This document shows, piece by piece, positions 1-6,045 of a stretch of 7,425 nt of DNA; the first letter of the stretch is position 1; each line of letters starts with the position of its first letter. The stretch is taken from NCBI GenBank assembly GCA_031262565.1, contig JAISHL010000062.1:1-7425 (forward strand), written 5' to 3'. Below the pieces are notes generated by a model, which ran no database searches, was not told the DNA's origin, and saw only the letters and a list, made by a program, of their open reading frames with translations. This stretch comes from Candidatus Nomurabacteria bacterium. GTDB lineage: Bacteria; Patescibacteriota; Saccharimonadia; Saccharimonadales; Saccharimonadaceae. A program made the translations under genes and the position numbers.

Positions 1-680
1 TGGGACCAAGCGGTTGCGGAAAAACGACCCTTTTGAATATTCTCGGACTGCTCGACAAACCGACTCACGGCGAATACGTTTTGCGCAGTCGCAACGTGTC
101 AAAACTTGGTAACGCCCGCAAAGCCAAAGTTCGCAATCGCGACATCGGGTTTATTTTTCAAAATTATAATTTAATCAGCAAGCTCACCGTCATTGATAAC
201 GTCGCTTTGCCACTGACATATTCGCGTGGCATCAATTTTCGCAATCTCAAAAAAGCCAGTCGGCTGCTTGGCGAATTTGGTTTACAGAATCGCGAATATT
301 ACATGCCGTATCAACTTTCGGGCGGTCAAACTCAACGCGTCGCCATTGCGCGAGCATTGATTAACGATCCGTCAATAATTTTAGCCGACGAACCAACAGG
401 CAGTCTTGATAGTAAAAATTCCGAGATCGTCATGGAGGAGCTGGCAAAAATTCATCGCGCTGGCAATACGATTTTAATGGTTACACATAATCCAGATCTG
501 TTGTCTTATGCATCGCGCGTCATTCATATGAAGGACGGACAAATCGCGCACGATCTCGAGCTATCCGAAAATCCCGCCCACAAAGTTTCTGAAAATACTA
601 AATTTTCATCTCGAAAACAGCGTAGTGCGGCGACTTATCACAATCATCGCTCTCGACAAAACAGGAGGAAGAAAAAATAA
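1..680 (+). CDS. ABC transporter ATP-binding protein, MacB/LolD type (5' end missing)
   Basis: This is the nucleotide-binding subunit that powers the membrane permease encoded next to it. The frame is open to the window edge. Walker A (GPSGCGKT) is read from base 3, so the TTG at 33 is not the true start and roughly 30-40 residues are missing upstream. Other family motifs follow in order: a Q-loop (IFQNYNL, about 153-173), the signature LSGGQ (315-329), Walker B ILADEP with the D-loop SLDSK, and the switch histidine in MVTHNPDL. The short spacing and the IFQ-NLI Q-loop context fit the MacB/LolD/FtsE branch, which typically acts with FtsX-like permeases in export, lipoprotein handling or cell-wall functions rather than import. 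The last 40 or so residues form an unusual tail rich in Arg, Lys and His. The stop codon overlaps the permease start by one base, so the two are co-transcribed and probably translationally coupled. The substrate cannot be told. Confidence 0.93.
   Translation, partial: GPSGCGKTTLLNILGLLDKPTHGEYVLRSRNVSKLGNARKAKVRNRDIGFIFQNYNLISKLTVIDNVALPLTYSRGINFRNLKKASRLLGEFGLQNREYYMPYQLSGGQTQRVAIARALINDPSIILADEPTGSLDSKNSEIVMEELAKIHRAGNTILMVTHNPDLLSYASRVIHMKDGQIAHDLELSENPAHKVSENTKFSSRKQRSAATYHNHRSRQNRRKKK
663..668 (+). promoter_or_regulatory. Shine-Dalgarno AGGAGG of the ABC permease gene
   Basis: A perfect AGGAGG lies inside the end of the ATPase reading frame, 11 bases before the permease ATG at 680. It supports that start and contrasts with the SD-less genes of this window that have their own promoters. 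Confidence 0.75.
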
Positions 681-1885
681 TGTTGCCAATCAGTTTTCGT
701 TTAGCAAAAAACAGCCTAAAAGCTCACCGCGGGCGCACAATTTTGACAACCCTTGGCATAATGGTCGGCGCTTTTCTTATTGCGCTCGTTCTCATTCTTA
801 GTCGTGGCTTGCAGTTAAATGTTTTTAACCAAACATCATTTGATGACGATATTATTCTGGTGCGCAACACCGACGTTAACCAAAATCCACTAAATCCATC
901 ACCGATCGCATCTGCCGCAGTTTTAAGCGAGAAAGATCTTCAAGGAATTTCAAATGTTAGCGGCATTGATTCTGTCGCGCCGATGATGTTTTTGAGTGGA
1001 AAAATTAGCAAAGATAATAACGATTTTGATAGTTACAATATCGTGGCGACAAACTCCGATTTTCCTGCGACGACCAATCTAGAAATAGTGTCTGGTTCGT
1101 GGCTTTCCGATGTAGATTCGGGGCGAAATGTAGTGGTTTTAGGCGAACGCTTGGCGCGAAATATCTTGGGCGACAATGAAGCAAATAATCAAAATATTAT
1201 CATTAAGGATCAAAACTTCACCGTGATCGGCGTATTAAAATCAGTCGACCAACCGCTGTCAATTACTGGCGTTGACATTGATCGCACGGCATTTATGTCG
1301 CTGTCAAATGGCAAAAAATTCACAAATGACAGTTTGCAAATTGGTCAAATTATCGCAAAAGTCAACGCAAAATCCGACGCCAAAATCGTCGCCAATGACA
1401 TTACCAAAAAGCTCGCTTCAAATCATGTTGACGATAACGATTTTCAGGTTTTATATGGCGACAAAATCATGAAACCGACCGAACAATGGCTTGATAATTT
1501 GACGACCGTGTCTTTGATTTTTGCAGTTATTGCACTATTAGTCGGCGGCGTGAGCGTCATGAATATTATGCTAGCTTCCGTAACCGAGCGCGTTCGCGAA
1601 ATTGGCATCCGAAAAGCCGTCGGCGCAACCAAACGTCATATTTTAGAGCAATTCTTGGTCGAGTCGCTAATGATAACTTTTACTGGCGGTTTTATCGGCT
1701 TGGTGTTGGCGTATCTGGCGATGTATTTTGTCAGTATAGAATTTTCAATTCCTATCGCTTTTGATTGGTGGATTTTTGTGATTAGTCTCGGCGCGCCAAT
1801 ATTAGTCGGTTTATTGTTTGGATTATTACCAGCCGTTCGCGCCGCTAATCACGACCCAATCTCCGCGCTTAAACAGCAGAATTAA
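680..1885 (+). CDS. ABC transporter permease, FtsX/MacB family
   Basis: This 401-residue membrane subunit partners the upstream ATPase. The layout is that of MacB-type permeases. A basic N-terminal stretch is followed by TM1 (about residues 20-42), then a large extracytoplasmic domain of about 225 residues (MacB_PCD-like, about 45-270). Three further TM segments lie at about 276-298, 327-350 and 363-384. Conserved family signatures are visible in the cytoplasmic loop after TM2 (REIGIRKAVGA, 306-316), which contacts the ATPase, and at the C-terminus (PAVRAANHDPISALK, 384-398). Length is normal for Gram-positive-style MacB permeases. The ATG overlaps the ATPase stop and has a strong SD. No adaptor (MacA-like) gene is seen, but the region upstream of the ATPase is outside the window. 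Transport of a peptide, lipid or antimicrobial compound is possible; the sequence does not decide. Confidence 0.93.
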   Translation: MLPISFRLAKNSLKAHRGRTILTTLGIMVGAFLIALVLILSRGLQLNVFNQTSFDDDIILVRNTDVNQNPLNPSPIASAAVLSEKDLQGISNVSGIDSVAPMMFLSGKISKDNNDFDSYNIVATNSDFPATTNLEIVSGSWLSDVDSGRNVVVLGERLARNILGDNEANNQNIIIKDQNFTVIGVLKSVDQPLSITGVDIDRTAFMSLSNGKKFTNDSLQIGQIIAKVNAKSDAKIVANDITKKLASNHVDDNDFQVLYGDKIMKPTEQWLDNLTTVSLIFAVIALLVGGVSVMNIMLASVTERVREIGIRKAVGATKRHILEQFLVESLMITFTGGFIGLVLAYLAMYFVSIEFSIPIAFDWWIFVISLGAPILVGLLFGLLPAVRAANHDPISALKQQN

Positions 1886-1888
1886 ATC

Positions 1889-1914
1889 TTGTCTCGCGTA
1901 AAATATGCTACAAT
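1889..1914 (+). promoter_or_regulatory. Extended -10 promoter of the lipid kinase gene
   Basis: TGCTACAAT (TG at 1906-1907, -10 hexamer at 1909-1914) matches an extended -10 element. TTGTCT at 1889-1894 could act as a -35, but its 14-base spacing is short. Six bases separate the -10 from the ATG at 1921, so transcription should start at or next to the start codon. No SD is present in the 35-base gap. Confidence 0.6.
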
Positions 1915-1920
1915 ATTATT

Positions 1921-2862
1921 ATGCTTAACTTTTCGCGCCTCGTCGTCATTTATTCGCCAAAAAGCACTCGCGCCGCCAAATATTTATCAAAAATTCAGCC
2001 AGAGTTAAAATCTTTCGCCAACATTCACCGAGCGGAGTTTTTTGAAATCACGCCCGTGGATTTGCCGTATTTTGAAACACGCGAACTTATTATGCAAAAT
2101 CTGCGAGATGACGATTTGGTCGTGGCATCGGGTGGCGACGGCATCGCAAACGTTGCAATGGACGCGCTCATATCGTCTGAAAAAAACGCGATTTTTGCCG
2201 TAATCCCGCTCGGCAATGTTAACGATTTTTCTGCCAGCATTAACGGTCGAATCAAAAAAGCTGACAAGATTTTAAGCTCAAAAATTACTAATTTTTATCC
2301 ACTGGAATTAAAAATAAACGATCAAGATTTGTTATACTCGACGCAATATATCAGCTTTGGCGCGACAACGGTTTTGGTCGATTGGCTCAATTCACCCGAA
2401 GTGCGCGCGGCTCGAAAAAAATATCACGGCAACGTCGCACGTCTGATGATTCTGGGGGCGCGAAATATACAAAAAATCTCAAAAAATATTGCAAAAATAA
2501 ATATTCCGCCATTCAAAACGCACGACAAAATTCTTCGCCGAAATAGTTTTGGCTTTTTCTTGGGGCGAACTGGCAAATTTTTCCGCCCATTAAACGGCAA
2601 AAAGTTTCACAAAAAAACACGTCGTTTTTGGGTTCATGAAGATAATTTTCATGGGCGAACCGTGTGCGACGCTACAAAATTAACCAACTGGCTAGTTCGC
2701 GGAATCCCTGGCAAAATTTCCGAATACGAGCAAATCGAATTTTCTGCCCCAATCAATTTAACGTGTCAGATTGGCGGCGATAACGTTCCGTTAAAAAACA
2801 TCTCAAAACTCGCCTGTCAACGCACAAAAAAACCGATTAAAATTTTATCGAATAAATTATAA
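1921..2862 (+). CDS. Diacylglycerol-kinase-family lipid kinase (DAGK_cat), divergent
   Basis: Proteins of this family transfer phosphate from a nucleotide to a lipid such as diacylglycerol, or to a sphingoid or similar lipid, at the cytoplasmic face of the membrane. The 313 residues fit the usual length of about 300. The N-terminal beta-alpha fold starts with LVVIYSPKS (8-15). The nucleotide-binding GGDG motif is at 71-74, and PLGNVNDF (96-103) corresponds to the P-x-GT-x-ND element. The C-terminal beta domain is poorly conserved and very basic (about 164-240). CQIGGDN (282-288) seems to stand where relatives have the catalytic DGE. Deviations from the family are Ile for Thr after GGDG, Asn for Thr in the second motif, and GGD for DGE. 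The start is the ATG six bases after an extended -10 element, without SD. The gene is separate from the ABC pair and convergent with the next gene. The substrate is unknown; family membership is fairly secure. Confidence 0.82.
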   Translation: MLNFSRLVVIYSPKSTRAAKYLSKIQPELKSFANIHRAEFFEITPVDLPYFETRELIMQNLRDDDLVVASGGDGIANVAMDALISSEKNAIFAVIPLGNVNDFSASINGRIKKADKILSSKITNFYPLELKINDQDLLYSTQYISFGATTVLVDWLNSPEVRAARKKYHGNVARLMILGARNIQKISKNIAKINIPPFKTHDKILRRNSFGFFLGRTGKFFRPLNGKKFHKKTRRFWVHEDNFHGRTVCDATKLTNWLVRGIPGKISEYEQIEFSAPINLTCQIGGDNVPLKNISKLACQRTKKPIKILSNKL

Positions 2863-2864
2863 AA

Positions 2865-3788
2865 TTATTTGTCGTTTTCCGATACGAAGCATTGAATTGA
2901 TTTTGTTATATCACTAAGTTCGGATGGCGAAAGTTTTATTTTGCATTCTGATTTTTCTTCGTCAGTTTTGGCTGCACTTTTTAATTTTAACAGCTGATGT
3001 TGAATCAATAACGCACGTTTATACGCTGATATTGCATCGTCCGACATTAAACTATCTGAAAAATATTCCCTTATTCTGTTTTCAGTTGTGTGTAAATTAT
3101 CGGTTAACATTGGTCGTTGTTTTTTAAAATGATCCAGTGCCAAAAATGATTGCATAAAACGCAGTGGTCCGAATTTTAATCCACCATAAATCTCACCCGT
3201 TTCCAGATCGAACTGCTTGTCTTTGTATACGCCAGTTTCATTAGCACGCCTAAATGATTTAAGAACATTGCGCGCACTTTCTCGAATTTTACGCGCGCCA
3301 TATTCATAAAAATCACGTTGCGCTCTCGCGTAAATCTCCGCAAAATCAGATTCATTCCCCACTAAAAGATCAGCACTCAATACACGATCAATCCAAACGT
3401 GACAATGCCCATCTCCGCCCTTTGTCCCAATAGTCAACCCCCCCCCAGAATATGGAGTTGATAAATCGTAAGTTTTTATTGCACCCTGATAATCCACATT
3501 AAGACCATCAACTTCATCAGCTATCGTCTGCATATATTCTTTCACTTCTTCGGACGTTTTGTTCTCGTGCAAAATCATATCTATTTGCAATCCGCTAGAA
3601 TCGACAGCCTCGCGTTTAGCATGCGAACCGATCGCTAAAATTCCCGTCGATCCAATCTCGACGTTTTGCATTTTTAGGGCAATATCAGCAAGAAAACGCC
3701 TATTTTTCTCCGTCAATTCAGCGTAATATTTCTTTACCTCAACATCAGAGCCATAGGAATAACCGTCCGCATTATTTTCATAAGCCAT
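2865..3788 (-). CDS. Putative nucleotidyltransferase-fold protein of unknown function
   Basis: I do not recognise a specific family for this 307-residue soluble protein. The clearest feature is ILAIGSHAKREA (50-61), then SSGLQIDMIL (64-73). This resembles the hG[GS]...DhDh signature of Pol-beta-type nucleotidyltransferases (GlnD, DUF294 and CCA-enzyme-like), although the first acidic position seems to be Gln68, with Asp70 retained. A Gly-rich stretch at 115-126, encoded partly by nine consecutive G, leads into HCHVWIDRVLSADLL (128-142), which might supply another acidic residue. The C-terminal half (about 145-275) looks largely helical and could be a substrate-binding helical domain as in many such enzymes. 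No signal peptide or membrane segment is visible. It lies downstream of jag but has its own extended -10 promoter six bases before the ATG and no SD. It could be a nucleotidyltransferase with relaxed motifs or an inactive homologue. Confidence 0.6.
   Translation of the reverse strand: MAYENNADGYSYGSDVEVKKYYAELTEKNRRFLADIALKMQNVEIGSTGILAIGSHAKREAVDSSGLQIDMILHENKTSEEVKEYMQTIADEVDGLNVDYQGAIKTYDLSTPYSGGGLTIGTKGGDGHCHVWIDRVLSADLLVGNESDFAEIYARAQRDFYEYGARKIRESARNVLKSFRRANETGVYKDKQFDLETGEIYGGLKFGPLRFMQSFLALDHFKKQRPMLTDNLHTTENRIREYFSDSLMSDDAISAYKRALLIQHQLLKLKSAAKTDEEKSECKIKLSPSELSDITKSIQCFVSENDK
3438..3446. repeat. Homopolymer run of nine C (G9 on the coding strand)
   Basis: Nine consecutive C on the + strand read as GGG GGG GGG (Gly115-Gly117) in the minus-strand nucleotidyltransferase-like gene. 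It is by far the longest G/C homopolymer in the window. Loss or gain of one base would shift the frame in the first half of the protein. Confidence 0.95.
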
Positions 3789-3794
3789 TCTACT

Positions 3795-3823
3795 ATTTTA
3801 CCATAAATAACGCTTGATTGCAA
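3795..3823 (-). promoter_or_regulatory. Extended -10 promoter of the nucleotidyltransferase-like gene
   Basis: On the minus strand the sequence reads TTGCAA (3818-3823), a 17-base spacer ending in TGG, and TAAAAT (3795-3800), followed by six bases and the ATG. It sits in the 38-base gap after the jag stop codon. The 13-mer TATGGTAAAATAG is identical to that at the yidC promoter. No SD is present. Confidence 0.65.
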
Positions 3824-3826
3824 GTT

Positions 3827-4291
3827 TTACTCTGCAATTTTTCGGATCACAATGTGACGCTCGCGACCTTCGCCTTCGCTCTCGGTTGAAAGTTGCGAGA
3901 AATCGCCCAAAACTTTATGAACAATACGACGCTCGGCTGGATTCATTGGTCGCAGTGACATTTCTTCGCCCGTTTCAATAACTTCTTTCGCCCATTGTTC
4001 AGCGCGCGCGGCAATTTGATCATTATGTCGTCGCTTGTAATCTGCAATATCAAGATTCACTCGATTAATCTCGGCGTTTTTCTGGATCAAAGTTGAACGC
4101 AGTAGAAACTGAATACTGCGCAAAGTATCACCATTTCGCCCAATCAAAAGATTTGACAGATACGTATTCGGCACAGAAAGTTCAATGACATCCTCTTCCG
4201 CCGTCGCATAAACATCCGTATTCAAGCCAAAGAACGATAAAATATCTTCGGTGTATTTCTTTGCAAAATTGATTGATTCTTCGCGATTCAT
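3827..4291 (-). CDS. jag: Jag/KhpB-type RNA-binding protein (KH and R3H domains)
   Basis: Jag (KhpB/EloR) is a small cytoplasmic RNA-binding protein, encoded next to yidC in many bacteria and linked in some to RNA regulation and cell elongation. This 154-residue version carries the KH-like domain with LLIGRNGDTLRSIQFLL (48-64; GRNG loop at 51-54). An R3H domain follows, with RPMNPAERRIVH (114-125; Arg121 and His125 form the R-x3-H pair) and the characteristic STESEGEGRERHIVI (135-149). The N-terminal Jag_N domain found in longer homologues is absent; the first 30 or so residues lead straight into the KH fold. The ATG lies nine bases after the yidC stop and is preceded by a strong AAGGAGG that overlaps that stop, so it is read from the yidC transcript. 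Identification is firm; its role in this organism is inferred. Confidence 0.93.
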   Translation of the reverse strand: MNREESINFAKKYTEDILSFFGLNTDVYATAEEDVIELSVPNTYLSNLLIGRNGDTLRSIQFLLRSTLIQKNAEINRVNLDIADYKRRHNDQIAARAEQWAKEVIETGEEMSLRPMNPAERRIVHKVLGDFSQLSTESEGEGRERHIVIRKIAE

Positions 4292-4295
4292 TTTT

Positions 4296-4302
4296 CCTCC
4301 TT
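4296..4302 (-). promoter_or_regulatory. Shine-Dalgarno AAGGAGG of jag, overlapping the yidC stop
   Basis: On the minus strand AAGGAGG is followed by AAAA and the jag ATG. Its first two bases belong to the yidC TAA codon (4301-4303). This implies coupled translation of jag after yidC. Confidence 0.8.
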
Positions 4303-5329
4303 ATTTCTTCGCCTTAATTCGCCGAACGACCGTTTGCCCACCGCTCGATGTTGGCTCAGATTTGGTTTTTGCCGAAGTTTTTGCTTTTTTAATTTCTTTC
4401 GCTGGCACTTCAATAATTTCCGCCTCGATCGCGTTTTTAGTTCGATCATTTTTCTTGGTTTCGCCAGAAATTTCCAGTAGTTCGTCGCTATCTTTTTTCA
4501 AAACAAATCGTTGCTGAATCACTGCCACGAGTGACGTGATCGCATAATACAACACAACCGCCGCAGGTAGCGCCAGTGCGATCAAAAATGTCATAAATGA
4601 CATCATATACATCATTTTTCCAGAGGTCGCCGACATCATATCAGCTTGATCAACTTCTTTGCCTTTTGCCGCATCCTTAAACATGTCGCGTAGTTTTCGC
4701 TTGTCGGTCGACTTTGGAATCAGCTGCTTACTCTGAATAAACTGGAACGCCGCCGCTAAAATCGCAATGATCAACGCTGGAAAATAATTGCCCGCGCTCT
4801 GCGTCAAGTCAATCGCACCAAACAATTTTGGCTTAAAATTCTCGGGGTCGCTCGTCATAGATTTAACATTATTAAGGTCAGAAATTCCTGGATATGCGAG
4901 CGTGTCTAATTTTGCCTTGCGCTCTTCTTTAATTTTCACAAACTGCTCATAATTCGCATCTGTTTCGGCTGGCAAAGTCATATTGAAAAGCTGAATCACG
5001 CTGACCAGCGCGATAAAAATCGGCAACTGAATCAAGAGAACAAGCATTGAGCTGAACGGTTTTACGCCTTTCTCTTTGTAAAGCGCCATCATCATGGTCG
5101 ACTCAATCATGCGATTGCCGTTAGCCTGCTTTTTAATGCGCTTTAATTCTGGTTGGATCGATCGCATCAATTTCGTCTGATGAAGTTGCTTTTTGACAAG
5201 TGGCCACAAAATTATTCGCACAATGATTGTCAAAATAATAATTGCGACACCAAAATCGCCGATGAAGTTATAAATGAGCGCCAACAGGTTGAAAATCGGC
5301 TGCGTCAAAAGTCTATCAAAAATACTCAT
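4301..5329 (-). CDS. yidC: Membrane protein insertase YidC/Oxa1 family
   Basis: YidC inserts membrane proteins into the cytoplasmic membrane, alone or with Sec. The 342 residues show the five-segment Oxa1 core without the large periplasmic domain of proteobacterial YidC. There is an amphipathic start, then TM (about 20-44) carrying the conserved groove arginine Arg38 in TIIVRIILWPL. The charged cytoplasmic hairpin follows (about 45-90), then TM (92-116), TM (181-201), and a closely spaced pair (about 240-273) with PAAVVLYYAITSLVAVIQQ. The extracellular loop between the second and third segments is long, about 64 residues (117-180). The C-terminal 65 residues are rich in Lys and Arg, as in YidC forms that bind ribosomes through a basic tail. 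No lipoprotein cysteine is seen at the N-terminus, unlike many Gram-positive YidCs. The gene has its own extended -10 promoter and no SD, lies 37 bases after rnpA and is followed by jag. Confidence 0.95.
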   Translation of the reverse strand: MSIFDRLLTQPIFNLLALIYNFIGDFGVAIIILTIIVRIILWPLVKKQLHQTKLMRSIQPELKRIKKQANGNRMIESTMMMALYKEKGVKPFSSMLVLLIQLPIFIALVSVIQLFNMTLPAETDANYEQFVKIKEERKAKLDTLAYPGISDLNNVKSMTSDPENFKPKLFGAIDLTQSAGNYFPALIIAILAAAFQFIQSKQLIPKSTDKRKLRDMFKDAAKGKEVDQADMMSATSGKMMYMMSFMTFLIALALPAAVVLYYAITSLVAVIQQRFVLKKDSDELLEISGETKKNDRTKNAIEAEIIEVPAKEIKKAKTSAKTKSEPTSSGGQTVVRRIKAKK

Positions 5330-5335
5330 ATTTCT

Positions 5336-5363
5336 ATTTTACCATATCAGCAAACTTTGACAA
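5336..5363 (-). promoter_or_regulatory. Promoter of yidC-jag with extended -10
   Basis: On the minus strand TTGTCA (5358-5363) and TAAAAT (5336-5341) are 16 bases apart, with TG one base before the -10. Six bases then lead to the yidC ATG at 5329. The promoter fills the whole rnpA-yidC gap, and no SD is present. Confidence 0.68.
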
Positions 5364-5366
5364 AGT

Positions 5367-5711
5367 CTATTTCAATCCAATTTGCTCAAACATTGGCAAT
5401 AGTTGAATTGTCAGCTCGTCATGCGAAGCCGTCAGTGCTTCTGGCGAATAAACACTGACAACAAAATCCAGCGCGGGCGAATTCTTTTTCAAAAACGGGC
5501 GAATTATCTCATAAACACGGCGACGAATGCGATTGCGCTTGACCGCCGATTTATAAACTTTTTTACTCACCACGACCGACGCGCGCGAATTGTGGCGATT
5601 CAAATTTTCGACATATTTTATCGTAAAAAACCGACTACGCACGCCGTGACCGTTCGCGAAAACATATTTCAAACTCGCGTGTCCATGAAAACGATGTTTT
5701 TGAGAAATCAT
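5367..5711 (-). CDS. rnpA: Ribonuclease P protein component
   Basis: RnpA is the small basic protein that helps the RNase P RNA cleave the 5' leader from precursor tRNAs. The 114 residues match the family length. The N-terminal FHGHASLKYVFANGHGVRSR region (8-27) corresponds to the usual F-x-x-V-x-x-G-x-x-x-R substrate-binding start. The hallmark RNR motif is in KSAVKRNRIRRRVYE (54-68; Arg59-Asn60-Arg61), and LDFVVSVYS (81-89) forms the late beta strand. It lies between rpmH and yidC as in most bacteria. Unlike the common case, a hairpin terminator separates it from rpmH and it has its own extended -10 promoter. The ATG at 5711 is chosen because it gives the canonical N-terminus and lies six bases downstream of the -10; no SD is seen. 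Confidence 0.95.
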   Translation of the reverse strand: MISQKHRFHGHASLKYVFANGHGVRSRFFTIKYVENLNRHNSRASVVVSKKVYKSAVKRNRIRRRVYEIIRPFLKKNSPALDFVVSVYSPEALTASHDELTIQLLPMFEQIGLK

Positions 5712-5717
5712 TGTTAT

Positions 5718-5744
5718 ATTATAGCAAACATATTAAACTAACAA
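5718..5744 (-). promoter_or_regulatory. Extended -10 promoter of rnpA
   Basis: On the minus strand TGC precedes a perfect TATAAT (5718-5723), followed by six bases and the rnpA ATG. A possible -35, TTGTTA (5739-5744), has a short 15-base spacing and overlaps the T-run of the rpmH terminator. Confidence 0.65.
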
Positions 5745-5764
5745 AAAATCGCCCTTTCAGGCGA
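5743..5764 (-). terminator. Intrinsic terminator after rpmH
   Basis: On the minus strand TCGCC, a six-base loop TGAAAG and GGCGA form a GC-rich hairpin (5749-5764), directly followed by six T (5743-5748). It begins 23 bases after the rpmH stop. The stem is only five base pairs. The + strand side also has a T-run (5770-5777), but no + strand gene is known to need it. Confidence 0.7.
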
Positions 5765-5787
5765 CTCTTATTTTTTTCAACTTGCGC

Positions 5788-5928
5788 TTATTGCACTGCG
5801 ATTTTGGCGCGACCCTTGTTGCGGCGACGCTTCAAAACGAGTTGACCGACCTTTGTTGACATGCGAGCGCGAAAACCGTGCACTCGGGCGCGTCGTCGGG
5901 TCTTTGGTTGATACGTTCTTTTTGGCAT
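5788..5928 (-). CDS. rpmH: Large ribosomal subunit protein bL34
   Basis: bL34 is a short, very basic structural protein of the 50S subunit. The 46 residues begin [20 protein letters not shown], matching the family's KRTYQP...R-x-HGFRARM pattern, and continue to a Lys/Arg-rich [13 protein letters not shown] end. An in-frame ATG 48 bases upstream (5976) would add 16 unrelated residues. It is rejected because the family start is exactly MPKRTYQ and because the promoter's -10 element (5939-5944) lies within that extension. The gene is divergent from dnaA across the putative origin, the standard bacterial arrangement, and ends at a hairpin terminator. No clear SD precedes it. Confidence 0.97.
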   Translation of the reverse strand: MPKRTYQPKTRRRARVHGFRARMSTKVGQLVLKRRRNKGRAKIAVQ

Positions 5929-5938
5929 AATGTCAGTT

Positions 5939-5967
5939 ATTGTAGCACACTTTATTCGTTTTGAAAA
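5939..5967 (-). promoter_or_regulatory. Promoter of rpmH
   Basis: On the minus strand TTTTCA (5962-5967) and TACAAT (5939-5944) are separated by 17 bases, and TGC immediately before the hexamer makes an extended -10. Ten bases lie between the -10 and the ATG, which implies a leader of only a few bases. Confidence 0.6.
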
Positions 5968-6045
5968 GTCCATCACCGATAGCTTGGTTTTTAATGAAAT
6001 TTGTTAATAAAATAATCTTCTCAAAACATCAAAAATATTTACTAG

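Noticed and set aside
33..35. TTG as the start of the ABC ATPase
   Set aside because: The reading frame continues upstream through an intact Walker A motif to the window edge, so the gene begins outside the window.
2851..2870. Possible bidirectional terminator between the convergent genes
   Set aside because: The sequence is AT-only around the stops and forms no GC-rich hairpin.
2924..3127. Open frame of 67 codons on the + strand opposite the nucleotidyltransferase-like gene
   Set aside because: It lies wholly antisense to a longer, better supported gene, has no SD and shows no recognisable motif.
2865..3788. Recent horizontal transfer of the nucleotidyltransferase-like gene
   Set aside because: Some stretches are more AT-rich than the neighbours, but others are similar, no mobile-element ends or repeats flank it, and its promoter matches that of yidC.
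5403..5741. Open frame of 112 codons on the + strand over rnpA
   Set aside because: It is the complementary shadow of the well-identified rnpA and crosses its promoter; composition reflects the opposite strand.
5929..5976. N-terminal extension of L34 from an upstream in-frame ATG
   Set aside because: The extra 16 residues do not belong to the family, and the extended -10 promoter lies inside them.
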